Both the position numbers and the translations under genes were made by a program. A stretch of 64,000 bases of DNA from Linanthus parryae (taxonomy: Eukaryota > Streptophyta > Magnoliopsida > Ericales > Polemoniaceae). The stretch is taken from contig JALGPY010000010.1 in the NCBI GenBank assembly GCA_023055425.1, positions 55,093,665 to 55,157,664 of the forward strand, written 5' to 3'. Below the pieces are notes generated by a model. That model worked only from the letters and a program-made list of their open reading frames with translations. It searched no databases and was not told where the DNA came from. The first letter of the stretch is position 1; each line of letters starts with the position of its first letter. Of this stretch, positions 34,421 to 46,182 are shown in pieces.

Positions 34421-34439
34421 TCATTCAAGCATTATTGTG

Positions 34440-34841
34440 GAACTTACAAATTGAATACCAGTATCATCGAGTATTCCAACGCAAACAGAAGAAAAGGTTG
34501 CACCTACAAGTAGCTTCTTCCCTTGAGCAGTGGACTTAGGTATGGCAATGTAGGTTCTGACCCAAGCGTCTCCTAAAATGTTCCTAAAATCACAAAACCA
34601 GTATGAAGAATCCATTAAGTTGAATAAGAAATTCAAAAAAAAAATGTCAACTTAGTACTGAACTGATGAAATCATTTTTCCATTCGAGAACCGCCTGGTG
34701 GGACGCTGTATGGGATAATCGATGCCATAAGGTAGAGTATCAGCACGAGCACTGGTTAATAAGAAATTGTTGTTTCCATTGTCAGACAGCAAGTCTCCGA
34801 AGACAAGTGAAGCTCGAGCCTCAACCACTTCCACAGCCACC
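34440..34841 (-). pseudogene. GDSL esterase/lipase N-terminal pseudogene
   Basis: Minus strand. 34841-34665 decodes to [19 protein letters not shown] followed by [13 protein letters not shown] and a worn PTGRFSNG block, and a second exon (about 34584-34443) to LLVGATFSSVCVGILDDTG. This is the order of blocks I and following in plant GDSL lipases (FGDSLVDNGNNN; LVGANFASAGIGILNDTG). The nucleophile Ser of GDSL is replaced by Leu (TTG), the signal peptide is absent, and the later SGNH blocks with the catalytic Asp/His are not found nearby. It is therefore catalytically dead and truncated. The close match suggests origin from a secreted GDSL esterase of the LTL1-like type. Confidence 0.8.
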
Positions 34842-35099
34842 AGCCATAAAAGATGCTATACCCAACCAAAACCCTTTTCAACAATTCCAATCGCATGCAA
34901 GCAGCAATATATGTAGGACCACCGGGACTTCATAATCATACATGAAGTGACCTCTGTTAAATTGGGCATTACCAAATTAGGGCATTAGTAATTCAGAGCA
35001 CTTTGTCCCCTTAAAACTCCCCATTCTGCAAAATATTTAAAGAACATGTTGGGTGGAGCGCATATATTTGCTGGGTTCACTTTGTTTTTCAACTTTTGA

Positions 35100-35640
35100 A
35101 ACAGTTCATAATCTGTTTACCTAATTTAGACTGCAAGGCATGACTCAAGATATGAAGGAGACATGCTATAATGACCTTGAAATAAATACCCCAAACCATG
35201 TTCACCTACATTAGCAATTATCAAGAACTCGATCAGGTCCGAGTTCCTGGCAGAATAGAATATTATCACACTGATAATTCGATCTTTAAACTCATGCCTG
35301 ATCGACAAATCAACCCAATTCAGACGATAAATCGAATTTGATGACATTTTTAATGGGTTTGTGATATTTCTCTGAAAATAGCATGGAAATGAACCAGTAT
35401 TCAAAAACATGAACAGGAAGCCCAAAACCCATAATTTCAAATTGGAACAGAAGATATAAGAGCCTAAATTTAGATGATCTTCAAGAACTGAATCGGAACA
35501 ATCACCCTCCATCGATGATAACAATGAGGCGCTGCGAAAAAAGGGAGAGAAATCGATTTAGACGATCGAACATGCAAACACAGAAACAAAGAAATCAAGG
35601 AGAGGAAACCTGCTCGTTCGGGTTCCGATAGTGAGAGGGA
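35100..35640 (-). other. Unrecognised minus-strand open frame and possible leader
   Basis: A 132-codon frame (35524-35126) with a hydrophobic stretch (LKLWVLGFLFMFL) is preceded by purine-rich sequence. It resembles no family I know and may be chance or part of a decayed gene. Confidence 0.2.
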
Positions 35641-35661
35641 AACAGAGGCCCCTCCGGCGAG

Positions 35662-35868
35662 TCAGGGCGGATATAGGTAGAGACAAGTGGGGGCTATCTT
35701 TCAAAATTTGAAAATTTACCCTTCTTTTTTTTAATTTTTTTGAATTTAGCACCCGCATAAATTGCACTATAGCCCCCACTCAATATTATAAAATTCAAAA
35801 TTTACCTTTACGTTATTATTTTTTCATAATTTAGCCCCCACTGTCATGAAATCCTGGATCCACCCCTG
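35662..35868. mobile_element. hAT-like MITE of the CAGGGGCGGA family, copy 1
   Basis: The ends are CAGGGCGGAT and GGATCCACCCCTG, between near-identical direct repeats CCGGCGAG / CCGGCGAC. The interior is AT-rich (TTTCAAAATTTGAAAATTTACCC). Relatives occur at 49711, 59835 and 61027. Confidence 0.6.
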
Positions 35869-35932
35869 CCGGCGACCACCCCCTTCATCTTCGTCTTCTT
35901 CTCCGGCTAGTACAGCCACCGCCTCCTCCTCG

Positions 35933-35935
<3 letters not shown>

Positions 35936-35999
<64 letters not shown>
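35936..35999. repeat. (CT)n microsatellite
   Basis: About 30 uninterrupted CT units. On the minus strand they give Arg-Glu repeats in two frames, which are not real proteins. The flanks (CTTCGTCTTCTTCTCCGG; CTGTGAAGCC) look like a decayed gene leader. Confidence 0.9.
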
Positions 36000-36003
<4 letters not shown>

Positions 36004-36269
36004 GTGAAGCCACTCGTGGACGAACGAACAGTACAGAGCACTTACAGACATGCCTCTCACACCAGGGGCATTTGACTTCCCTGTTTACAGAAAAAACCAA
36101 ACACACAAAGATGTAAATGGCAATGTTAGCGGGGGTACAAACGTCATTCTAGATATCCCCCAAATGAACAGTGCCCGCCTACATTCTTATTGGTCCAGCC
36201 CAGCAAAAATGCTGAGGTGGCGTCGACCTAGAGCCCAAGTGGAGGTCAAAGCTTTTCTTTTATACTAAG

Positions 36270-37797
36270 GTAGTAAGATACTTGAAACTCTTACATACCT
36301 TCCCTTGAGAAAGAAAACAAATACATGGATCATGGCGACAAGTCATCTTAGAATGAGTAGTGTCTTCCACGTATCACTATGCATTTAATTTCCTTAGGTT
36401 ACCACTATCACTTTATGAATAAACCCAATGTTTATTCTAGATCCAACGAGATGTTGTTTCTCGAACTGAATTTGCGCACTTCCAAATGAGAAACAACAAA
36501 TCAATATGAGTCTTCCTATGTATGAACAATTTCATACAACTCAAACAATATGGAACCAATTTCCATTTAAGAGATTCATGACGTATGAACCAATTTTATA
36601 CAACTATATGATGGATTGAAAAAATTCCATCTTTCCTTAATGGTCCTTGAACACGCAATGGTGGCATGGCTTTGTCAAGGGTCGACAACAATCATTTCAA
36701 TGCTAACGTGTACAATGACCACTAATCCATAACACGTTCAACATGACTAAGTCACAATGGCGATTTTCTTAAATCAACTCCCACTGTCTTAGCCTATACT
36801 AGCAAAAACATTGACATAATATATTCTTAATGGCTTCCGTATAGAATCCACGATTCTAAGACAAATGAAACTCTTCAACCATACACCATGATTAGTATCA
36901 AATCAATAGTCGAATTCAGCCCCATGGTAGAAGCAGCATTCTATGTCTGCACTTCTACTTCTTCCATGTTCAGACACAACCAAGGAACATGAATATTATT
37001 CATAAGTTGATTTCGATAATCAACCAACTCGGCAAACAATCCAAGTATCAAAATAATCTTCAACTGGTCAGTTCGTCTATACATAAGCATGCGATTCGGT
37101 ATCCGTAATATACCTCATCGAGTTTTCTTTGCAGTCGTTAGTGGTCGATTCCTAGATTACTCTGATATTCGTCCAACATTTCAATTACTTCACATTTGGT
37201 GATCAACACTTCTTTTAAAACTCTCCACAATCTTAATGATATAGGCATCCTTATATAGTCTCGAAACATAATGAGATCTATCCTCATGTACCTTAATCTC
37301 TACTATAGAAGATACAACACCCATGTGAAAATGAATAAAATTCTACAAGAGAAGAAGTTTCACTTCATGTAACATTCCCTTATTCATGGTTGCAAATGTT
37401 ATCTATTAGACACCATGAAACATATCCGACTCCCACTAACCTGCTGAATTATCCATGCTATATTCTCATCCAAACCTCATAAAGAGATCATAACATTGAA
37501 TAACTAACGCAGTTGTTGTGAGTCATGTTACAGTCTATGTAGAATTCTTAAGTTTGCATACCAAAATATTTCCTAATACTTTAAAGGAAATCGTGGGTTG
37601 CTCTATATAACCCCTTCCTATAAGTTCCAATAGAAACCCTAGGAACATTTTTGGCTCTAGAACGTATGATCTCTAATATGCATGAATATCTCTTAGCACC
37701 ATTCTACAACTTGTTAGTATGCTTTCTCTTAATACATTCTACACAAGTGTGAGAATTAGTAAAATCGGAAGTATCAAGTACTCCATTTACTAATCTC
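36270..37797 (-). mobile_element. Possible decayed Copia-like interior
   Basis: No frame survives. Scattered ACTCCCACT motifs (near 36778 and 37431), read on the minus strand as AGTGGGAGT, resemble the linkers seen in the Copia element at 20016-27673. No LTRs, primer site or protein blocks were found, so this is only a suspicion. Confidence 0.25.
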
Positions 37798-38141
37798 TTA
37801 GGCCTTGTTTGGGTAGCGGATATGAGGAGGGGATAAGATATGATATCCCCTCCATATCTTATGCTTTGTTTGGGTGAGGGTATATGAAGGGCAAATCATA
37901 TCCTTCTCATATCCTCTCCCCCACTTTTTGCCTTCAAACATATACCACCCCCTAGGTGGTATACATCAGATATGATATGGTCTAATTTTTTTTGACCAAA
38001 ATGCCCTCATTACATTACAAAAATTACAAGTATAAAAGTCATATTACACCACTATTCTCATTCTTTCTCTTTCTCTCTCTCTCTACCTTACCTCTGTTCA
38101 TTGTGGCTTCAAAAACCCTGTTCCTCCGGAGTAATTATTGC

Positions 38142-38308
38142 ATGCTCTAAGAGTAAATATGACATGGTACTCTAATCAATACATCACAGGACACGTCAGG
38201 ACCATGTAGGAAATCCACTTTCTTTTGTCTGCCACTTATTCTCTTTCTTCCAGACGTGTCATGTGATGTATGGTTAGAGCAAAGCCACATCATTTACTCT
38301 AAGAGCAT
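38142..38308. mobile_element. Small palindromic MITE
   Basis: The ends are ATGCTCTAAGAGTAAAT and ATTTACTCTAAGAGCAT, near-perfect inverses. The arms continue with AATCAATACATCACAGGACACGT versus ACGTGTCATGTGATGTATGGTT. No coding capacity. Confidence 0.6.
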
Positions 38309-38879
38309 ACAAAAATTTCTCGTTCCTCCGACAGAGCAACCACTCTTCCACCCACCGCCGGCCCCTCCTTCGCCCGCCGCCGAACCCTCCTCTCTCTCCC
38401 TTTCTGCTGTTGTCGTCGTCGAAGCCATCAAAGCGGCGATTTCAAGGAGCCAGCACACCACAACCGTCGTTCTCGTCCTCCACGTCGTCCCGTCATTCTC
38501 CACCCACTACCACCATCCTGCGCTCCTCCACACACTGCAAATCAAAACCCATTTTCGGTTCAATTTGAGAACCTATTTTATTTTGGATCTTTGATCATAA
38601 CTGATTTTTCTTCAATTTGATAAGATTTGCACATGGTTTATGCCTAATTAAGGTCATGGCTGGGAAAGAAAGTGAAAGCCAGAACCCGTGTTTGATTTTT
38701 TTTCGGAAAGGGATTTGATTTGGAAATGTGAGATTTTGGTGTTTGATTTGGTTCACATTTGATTGCCTCGATGTACTTTTTTTAATGTGATATTATTTTT
38801 TAATTAATCTACATAAATAAAAAGTCTACTTTAATTTGTAATAATCTAAGTACGTAATTTGTGATGAATTATAAAAAAT

Positions 38880-39125
38880 ATTTCTTCCGTGTCACATCTT
38901 TTTCTACGCTTTGACTTTTGACTCGTATCATGGTCACTTTGACCGGGTGAGTTGGATTGCAAAACGATACAATTTTTTGATAATTTTTTCACCGTGTTAT
39001 AGAACAACTTTTAGTCTACAATACCATTAAAAATTTATCAAAAAATTAGGTCCTTTTGCTATCCAAATCACCGGGTCAAAGTGACTCATTAAATAGTGAC
39101 AAAAGTCAAAACGTATGCAAAGGTC
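38880..39125. mobile_element. Stowaway-like MITE, copy 3
   Basis: It shares TTTGACCGGGTGAGTTGGAT on the left and GCTATCCAAATCACCGGGTC on the right with the copies at 2665 and 54242. The outer ends are approximate. Confidence 0.6.
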
Positions 39126-39343
39126 GGCACCTGAACAAGGAACATCACGTTGTCAGCTACCCAAACGAGATCTCAGGGTATTATAGTCATTTGGTCACAT
39201 ATCCTGCCTCATATCTTGTCGTACTCAAACACAGTAAGTCAGCATATCATATCAGGCCTTATCCGACAGCATACATATCCTACCTCATATCCCAGCATAA
39301 GCCATATTCGCTGTATCTTATCCGCTACCCAAACGAGACCTTA

Positions 39344-40730
39344 ATCAAAATTGGAATCTATATTCCAAATAAACGGTACTACAAATAGAGGGTTCTGTAA
39401 TCAAAACACATTAGATACATAACAAATATATGAGAGTGAGAACAAGTATGATTAAGCCAATACTCAAACTAGTGAGAACCGTTCTTTATGTGTTTCTTCT
39501 ACAAAAGAAGAAAACACTTGGTTTCCACTGAATATCAGGGTTAGCTGGCATATTGCCCTTCCCCTTATGTTTGGCTTTTCTCATTGTCTTTTCCTATGCG
39601 ACCACATGTACCCATTCACCCACTTCCATCAACAATCCTTTTCTCTTCGGGGGCAGAGAATCAGTAATTGACCGTGTATTCCCTCTAAGAGAACCTAAAA
39701 GGATTACACTGATGTCAAAGAAGTCCTAATGAAAAGCAAAGAAAGACTATGTATCTCAAACTCATAAAATTTAAGGTAAGCCGAAATAATCCTTAACTTT
39801 ATGATGTTCTCAATAACATCTCTAAGTATTGGTGAGTCTTCAATATGATAACTTCACCATTAAACAGCGAGACCATTTCAGATGACTCAGAATGTTCATC
39901 AATTGCCTCTTTTAACGCCTCAACATTACTATACTCCGAAAAGAAACACAGGAACAAGCACATATCTTTCACGTTATGAACACCAAATTGAGATGATGAA
40001 GTCTCTCCCACTTGTTCTTAAAGCAAGAGATGAGCAAGATGCTAGTAAAGAGCATGTATCTCATTATCCGTATAGCATAGTTATGTTCACATCCTAAAAT
40101 AGAAGAACGAATCCTTCCATACCTTATAGTTATCACTTATTACGATCGGGAACTAGAAATTAATATTAGACAAATCACAAATTAAATGACTGCATAAGAA
40201 AATAAATATACATGATTACTAACAAAATAGAGACTAATCAATAAACTAAATCATATTTTACCAATGCAAAATATGTCATGCAGACAAAATATGAACTGAA
40301 ATAAACTGCCTGTGAGCTAAGCTTATTCAGCCAAATGATTCATATAACATACTCAATGATAAAACTAACAGATCATATGCCTTTCTTAATCTTTGTGGGT
40401 AAATTAAGAATATAATTATATTTTTATTCCAATTAAATATACAAGTATATCGAAAATTCATGTGGGTTAAAGTTCAATACCATATATAATTAATTGCAAA
40501 GCGATGTAAGTTTCATGAATGTGATGGAAAAATACATGTATGTGGTTTTCAATAAATCAGAGATGCTGTGACTACTCCCTATTTAATTAAAATCCGTCTA
40601 TCACATGACATCATCCAAATGATGCCACTTCTGAATGTGACATAAAACACATAATGTGTAATTTAAAATAATTAGAGATGTTGTGACTACTGTCCAATCA
40701 TTTAAAATTTACACCGGTCACTTTACATCA
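39344..40730. other. AT-rich stretch without a supported gene
   Basis: A 70-codon minus-strand frame (40011-39799) resembles nothing I know. Otherwise AT-rich sequence with related TTAGAGATGTTGTGACTA motifs near 40560, 40680 and 40915. Confidence 0.35.
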
Positions 40731-40746
40731 AATATAAGTCCAAATG

Positions 40747-40842
40747 CAGCTAGGGTGGTAGCTCAAGTGGTAGAGCGTTGGAAGCCTCTGCATAAGGTCC
40801 CGGGTTCAATCCCGCTGGACGACATAACAATTTCTCAAAAAA
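40747..40842 (+). mobile_element. Short tRNA-derived SINE
   Basis: The head carries pol III box A (GGTAGCTCAAGTGGTAGAG) and box B (GGGTTCAATCCCG) and ends in an A-rich tail. It lies between exact 16-bp direct repeats AATATAAGTCCAAATG (40731-40746 and 40843-40858). The perfect long duplication and poly-A tail show LINE-mediated insertion, not a functional tRNA gene; the body lacks a full cloverleaf. Confidence 0.82.
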
Positions 40843-41505
40843 AATATAAGTCCAAATGATGTCAATTTCTGAATGTAACCAAACCGCTTAATATGTAAAT
40901 ATAAAATAATTAGAGATGTTGTGGCTATTCTCCAATACCTTAAATCATACGGTCACTTGACATCCAAACTACACATACAAATGTGTACATAAGATAGAGA
41001 CATTAAATAGGACATATTTCTCTAAGCCGAAATCCATATGTAAACCGCATGAGAGAAAAACAAGTGATGAGAACAAAAGACTCATACTATCTCTCGGCCA
41101 CATATACTCACAGTTAAAGTGCAAAAACAAACTAATACGTACATAGTAAACGCACTATATCACCTCACATGTACAACATTTCATAATATGCACCATGGTG
41201 TCTCTCCAATAGAAACAAGAATTGAAGATGAGTATCAGATACACTACCCACATGCCATACATGTTGGTCACCAAACAGTGTCTCAGATGCATAAGATAAC
41301 TTGTTTATAAAAACAAAGATAACCATGAAAGGTTAAACAGGACGTGATTCTTCTGCATATCCTCACCACTTCAAAAATAAATCACTACAATAAGGACAAA
41401 ACAATGAAACACATGGACTCTCAAAATAGACCATAATGCACAGAAGATGGAAACCATGAATCCATGATGTGCTATTCTCACAAACAAGACAACAATTTGA
41501 ATCTA

Positions 41506-42529
41506 GGCTAAATTGCACCGGAGGTACCCAAAGTTTGTCAAAACGAGCAAGTAGGTACCCAAATTTCAAAATCGAGCACCATAGGTCTCAAATATTGGAT
41601 TTTCGAGCAAGTAGGTACCCTTCCGTTAACTTTCCGTTAACATTGGACGGAAAATTATAAAAAGACTTTTGTACCCCTTATTTTCACCTCCAATTTTTTT
41701 AAAAAAATACAAGTTTTACTAAAACAAAAAAAGTTAAAAAAAAAAACAAAATTTTAATTTAATAATTTGATATATGTAAGATAATGCAATATATTTTTAT
41801 AAAAATTACATATTTTTACATCATTTCAAGATATAAAATATGTTTCTATTAACACATATCCGTCAATCTTATAGTCTTTAACTTTTTTAACAGTGTTTAA
41901 AAAATTCTCAAATTCTAAATTTCCCATGTATTTTTTAAGAAACAATAACATATAAGTATCTTTGTATATTTTATACAATAGTTTCTTTTACATTTGCATG
42001 AAAATACAAATCATTACAATAAAGTTACTCAAGAATGTTTGGTATCAACTCTTTTGTAAGTTGTTAAAATGAACAAAGCTTCTTATATGTTATTGTTTTA
42101 TTAAAAAAATACATGTCAAATTATGAAGTTTTGAGATTTTTCTTAAAAACTGTTTAAAAAAAGTTGAATACTTTAAGATTGACGGATATATGTTAATGAA
42201 AACATTTTTCATATATTGAAATGATGTAAAAATATGTAATTTTGATGAAATATATTGCATTATCATGCATATATCAAATTATTAAATTATTTTTTTGAAT
42301 TATTTTTTAGATTTTTATTAAAACTTGTATTTTAAAAAAAGTAGGGGTGAAAATAAGGGGTAAAAAAGTCTTTTTATAATTTTCCGTCCAAATTTTAACT
42401 GAAAGTTAACGGAAGGGTACCTACTTGCTCGAAAATCCAAAATTTGGGACCTGTGGTGCTCGATTTTGAAATTTGGGTACCTACTTGCTCGTTTTGGCAA
42501 ACTTTGGGTACCTCCGGTGCAATTTAGCC
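41506..42529. mobile_element. Mutator-like TIR element E1 (1.02 kb)
   Basis: Long inverted ends start GGCTAAATTGCACCGGAGG and extend about 190 bp each side through TTCCGTTAACTTTCCGT. They lie between exact 9-bp direct repeats TTGAATCTA (41497-41505 and 42530-42538). The 9-bp duplication and long ends fit Mutator-like elements. The interior is AT-rich with a second inverted symmetry (ATATATCCGTCAATCTTA). No coding frame. Confidence 0.78.
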
Positions 42530-43825
42530 TTGAATCTATTAACAAGCATGTCATTAAAGGAGTAAAGGCGCAATGGTATTGCCCCAGAAAAAAACAAGGC
42601 AAAATTGCACCGAGGGTACCCATATTTTGCAAAAAACCGGCAAGTGGGTACCCAAATTTCAAAATCGTGCACCACGGGAACCCAAATTTTCAAAATCGTG
42701 CACCGGAGGAACCCATCAGTTAACTTTCCGTTAATATTGGACGGAAAACTAGAAAATGTGCCCCCTATTTTTACCTCCAAATTTTTTTAAAATACAAGTT
42801 TTACTAACAAATCTAAAAAAAATTAAAAAAAAATTAAATTTAATAATTTGTTATATGGAAGATAATTTAATATATTTCATCAAAATTACACATTTTTTTT
42901 ATCATTTCTAGATATGAAACATATTTTTTTAACATATATCCGTCAATCTTAAAGCCTTTAACTTTTTTTAATATTTAAAAAATATCTCAAAATTTCATAA
43001 TTTCACATGTATTTTTTAAATAAAATAATAACATACAATTATCTTTGTGCATTTCAAAAAAATCTCAAAATAAAAAATTAACGGAAGGGTACATGTGAAA
43101 TTATCAAAGATACTTGTATAAAACGATAGGGTAAAAGACACTGACCACCCCTGAGTTTAGAGAAAATTCCACTGACCACCCATGGGTTTTGGATAACGAC
43201 ACTCCGCACCTATTTAACGGAATATTTTGTGGACACTTAGCACCCTTCTGTCATGTTCCGTTAGAAAAGTGGGTGATTGAATTTTTCGGACGGTATTACC
43301 CCTGTGTACATTTTTAACCTATTTTTTTGCCTCTTTTAACATCAAGAACATGAAAAACATCCACCAAAAATTCTCTCGCATTAATTTGTTCTATTTCAGT
43401 TACAATTTTTTTATATTTCAATCAAAATTCCACACAACTCTCACATTTCACCAACACTACCAAATTTTTGTTACCAACACAACCAACAACACTAATGGAC
43501 TTTAATTGGCAACAACATTTCTGTCAACATTTCATTACCCTACTCCTTCCTATCTTCTGTAAATCTCATCTCAAGGGTTTAAAAATTGGGGAAAAAGATT
43601 CGATCTTTATGCTGTAACTTCTCTCAATGCCATGGATGTTGAAGAAGCCGCACTGATAATTCATTCGAAAATCCAGAGCTTACCTCTACATCCAAGAAGG
43701 GAAAGACAAGGGGTTGATTCATCTCACGTCTGCCAAAGTTCAAGAATCAAATCCACCATTAAAAAAAAAAAGAAGCTGGAAGACAAAACTCAATCGAAAC
43801 CCACAATATCCAGATCCAAAAATCA

Positions 43826-43917
43826 GAAGAAGAAGAAGAAGAAGAAGAAGAAGAAGAAGAAGAAGAAGAAGAAGAAGAAGAAGAAGAAGAAGAAGAAGAA
43901 GAAGAAGAAGAAGAAGA
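43826..43917. repeat. (GAA)n microsatellite
   Basis: About 30 GAA units inside the Pack-MULE. They generate Lys, Arg or Ser/Leu homopolymer frames on both strands, which I do not treat as proteins. Confidence 0.92.
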
Positions 43918-44117
43918 AAAATCCAGGACGAATTCAAACGCATACTCACTCGTCTTTATCAACAACACCCCAAAATCATCAAAAACCGGTAACAATGGCA
44001 TATCTATGAACAACAAGTACAACCTTTTTGAGTGATTGGGTAAACGAACTTACATCTTCAATAGGTCTCAAAGAAAACGGTGAGTCGCCGTAGAACAAAA
44101 CGATTGACCACGACGGG

Positions 44118-44720
44118 TCAATACCACAAATGGCCGGCGACTTGAGAAAGCAAGCAAGGGTAGGCTCTTTCCAGCTCCCGCAAGCACTCGCAGGACACCG
44201 CACGAGTCTGGTGGTCCTTTCCGTGGTTGGGGCGATTGATAACGGTCAAGAGCAGCTCGGTGAGGCTCTCGAGCTGGCGAATGTAATTGTTGTGGAGGAG
44301 TTCGTCGTCGACGCGGAGGGTTACGAAAATATTTTGTCCAATGACGACGAAGATCTTGTCATATTTGTCCAATGACAATGAATCTGTGGAGAGAAACATC
44401 AATTTGAGAAATGGGTTTTTTAAAAGAGTGCCGAAGACAAAGATAAGAGTATCGAATTCAGATCTAAGAGAATACCATTGTTGGAAGAAGCCATCTTCAA
44501 CAGAAGAGTGGGAAACAGAGAGCTGAAGACGAAGAGCTGCGGCGGTGGATGCCATCAATTTCTCCCTGAGGGCGTAGGTGACGGAGACCCCGTCGATCGG
44601 GGTTTGGGAGATGAGGAAGAGGACTTGTTCGGCGGCATCGAGGTCGACGAGGACCAGATCGGAGGAGAAGTATTCTTCGAGGAAGACGTAGGAAGTGGGA
44701 ACAGAGGGAGAGGGCGATTG
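44118..44720 (-). pseudogene. AP-5 complex subunit beta-like fragment captured in the Pack-MULE
   Basis: A minus-strand frame, open from about 44720 to 44118, reads YVFLEEYFSSDLVLVDLDAA, then ISQTPIDGVSVTYALREKL and, after a diverged middle, NNYIRQLESLTELLLTVINR and TRAVSCECLRELERAYPCLL. This matches my memory of the N-terminal region of plant AP-5 complex subunit beta (At3g19870 type), a late-endosome adaptor subunit. Only about 200 of over 1,000 residues are present. The fragment has no introns and no frame break, so it could be transcribed with the element, but not as a working adaptor. Confidence 0.65.
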
Positions 44721-45258
44721 TGAGAGAAAGAGGGGAAGAGAGAGAGAGTGATTAGGGTTAGAATGGGGGAGAATCAGATATGAGGGTAATATATAGGAGG
44801 TAATTTTATCACATTTCAGGGGTAAATTAGTCTTTTTCCCCGCACCGTTAGTTAGCTGTTAGCCTCCATCCAAAAAAAAGGTGTGGAGTGTCTTTATCCA
44901 AAGTCCAGGGGTGGTCAGTGGAATTTTCCCTAAACCCAGGGGTGGTCAGTGTCTTTTACCCAAAACAATATCATACAAGTATCTTTGTGCATTTTAGTAA
45001 AACTTGTATTTTTAAAAGAAAGTTGGAGGTGAAAATAAGGGGCAAAATAGTCTTTTTATAGTTTTTCATCCAATATTAACGGAAAGTTAACGGAAGGGTA
45101 CCTCCGGTGCACGATTTTGAAAAATCGGGTACCCGCGGTGCACGATTTTGAAATTTGGATACGCATTTGCCGATTTTTCCAAAATATGGGTACCTGTCGT
45201 GCAATTTTGCCTAGATACAATCTCAACACATTATTTTAGAACCTACCCCTTCAATTTT

Positions 45259-46182
45259 GGCAAAATTGCATCAGAGATATGCATATTTTGCAAAAACAGG
45301 GAAGTGGGTACCCAAATTTTAAAATCGTGCACCACGGGTACCCAAATTTTCAAAAATCATGCACGGGAGGTACCCAACGCTAACTGCCGTTAACTTTCCG
45401 TTAACTTTCCATCCATATTGGACGGAAAAATATAAGAAGACTATTGTACTCCTTATTTTCACCTCAATCTTCTTTTAAAATACAAGTTTTACTAACAAAT
45501 CTGAAAAAAGTTAAAACTAATAAAATTTTAATTAAATAATTTAATATATGTAAGATAATGCAATACATTTCATCAAAATTACATATTCTTACATCATTAC
45601 AAGATATAAAATATAATTTTAGTGACATATATCCGTCAATCTTAAAGTCTATAACTTTTTCAAATTTTTAAAAATTAAAATTTCATAATCTATGGAAGGG
45701 TACATGTGAAATTATCAAATATACTTGTATGTTATTGTTTTACTAAAAATTATGTGAAATTATGAAACTTTGAGATTTAAGAAAAAAAAACTGTTAAAAA
45801 AAGTTAAAACTTTAAGATTGACAGATGTATGTTTATAAAAACAAATTTCATATCTTGAAACGATGTAAAAATATGTAATTTTGATGAAATATATGATATT
45901 ACCTTAAATATATCAAATCATTAAATTAAAATTTTATTATTTTTATTTTTTTAGATTTGTTAGTAGAACTTGTATTTTTTAAAAAGTTTGAGGTGAAAAT
46001 AAGGGTACAATAATCTTTTCATATTTTCCGCCCAATATGAACGGAAAGTTAACGGCAGTTAGCGTTGGATACCTCTGGTGCACGATTTTGAAAATTTGGA
46101 TACCCGTGGTGCATGATTTTGAAATTTGGGTACCTACTTGCCAGTTTTTGTAAAATATGGGTACCTTCGGTGCAATTTTGCC
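45259..46182. mobile_element. Mutator-like TIR element E3
   Basis: The ends are GGCAAAATTGCATCAGAG and the inverse of GGCAAAATTGCACCGAAGG, the same family as E1 and E2. The interior has the same ATATCCGTCAATCTTAAAG symmetry. The left flank (TTCAATTTT) and right flank (TTGTATCTA) do not match. Confidence 0.65.

Larger units (their letters stand above)
37801..39340. mobile_element. PIF/Harbinger-like element (1.54 kb) with nested MITEs
   Basis: The left end is GGCCTTGTTTGGGTAGCGGA and the right end the inverse of GGTCTCGTTTGGGTAGCGGA, between TTA direct repeats (37798-37800 and 39341-39343). Each end repeats a TTTGGGT / ATATGATAT-rich subterminal block. No transposase. A palindromic MITE (38142-38308) and a Stowaway-like MITE (about 38880-39125) are nested inside. 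Confidence 0.65.
43129..44961. mobile_element. Pack-MULE (1.83 kb) carrying an AP-5 beta gene fragment
   Basis: The inverted ends are GGGTAAAAGACACTGACCACC and its complement, with a second inverted block around TTTCTCTAAACTC/CCACTGACCACCC. It lies between 9-bp repeats AAAACGATA (43120-43128) and AAAACAATA (44962-44970), one mismatch. There is no transposase. It contains coding sequence recognisably copied from a host gene plus a (GAA)n run, the definition of a Pack-MULE. Confidence 0.8.
42598..45211. mobile_element. Mutator-like TIR element E2, interrupted by a Pack-MULE
   Basis: The ends are GGCAAAATTGCACCG and the inverse of GGCAAAATTGCACGACAGG, the same family as E1. A separate element occupies 43129-44961 inside it. 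The flanks do not form a direct repeat. Instead the right flank TAGATACAA is the inverse of the right flank of E3 (TTGTATCTA), see findings. Confidence 0.65.

Noticed and set aside
35824..36106. Arg-Glu repeat proteins on the minus strand
   Set aside because: They are translations of a (CT)n microsatellite.
40747..40842. A true tRNA gene
   Set aside because: Boxes A and B are present, but no complete acceptor or anticodon stem was seen, and the 16-bp duplication with A-rich tail marks a SINE.
43714..44022. Long Lys, Arg, Leu or Ser homopolymer frames
   Set aside because: They are translations of a (GAA)n microsatellite and have no gene context.
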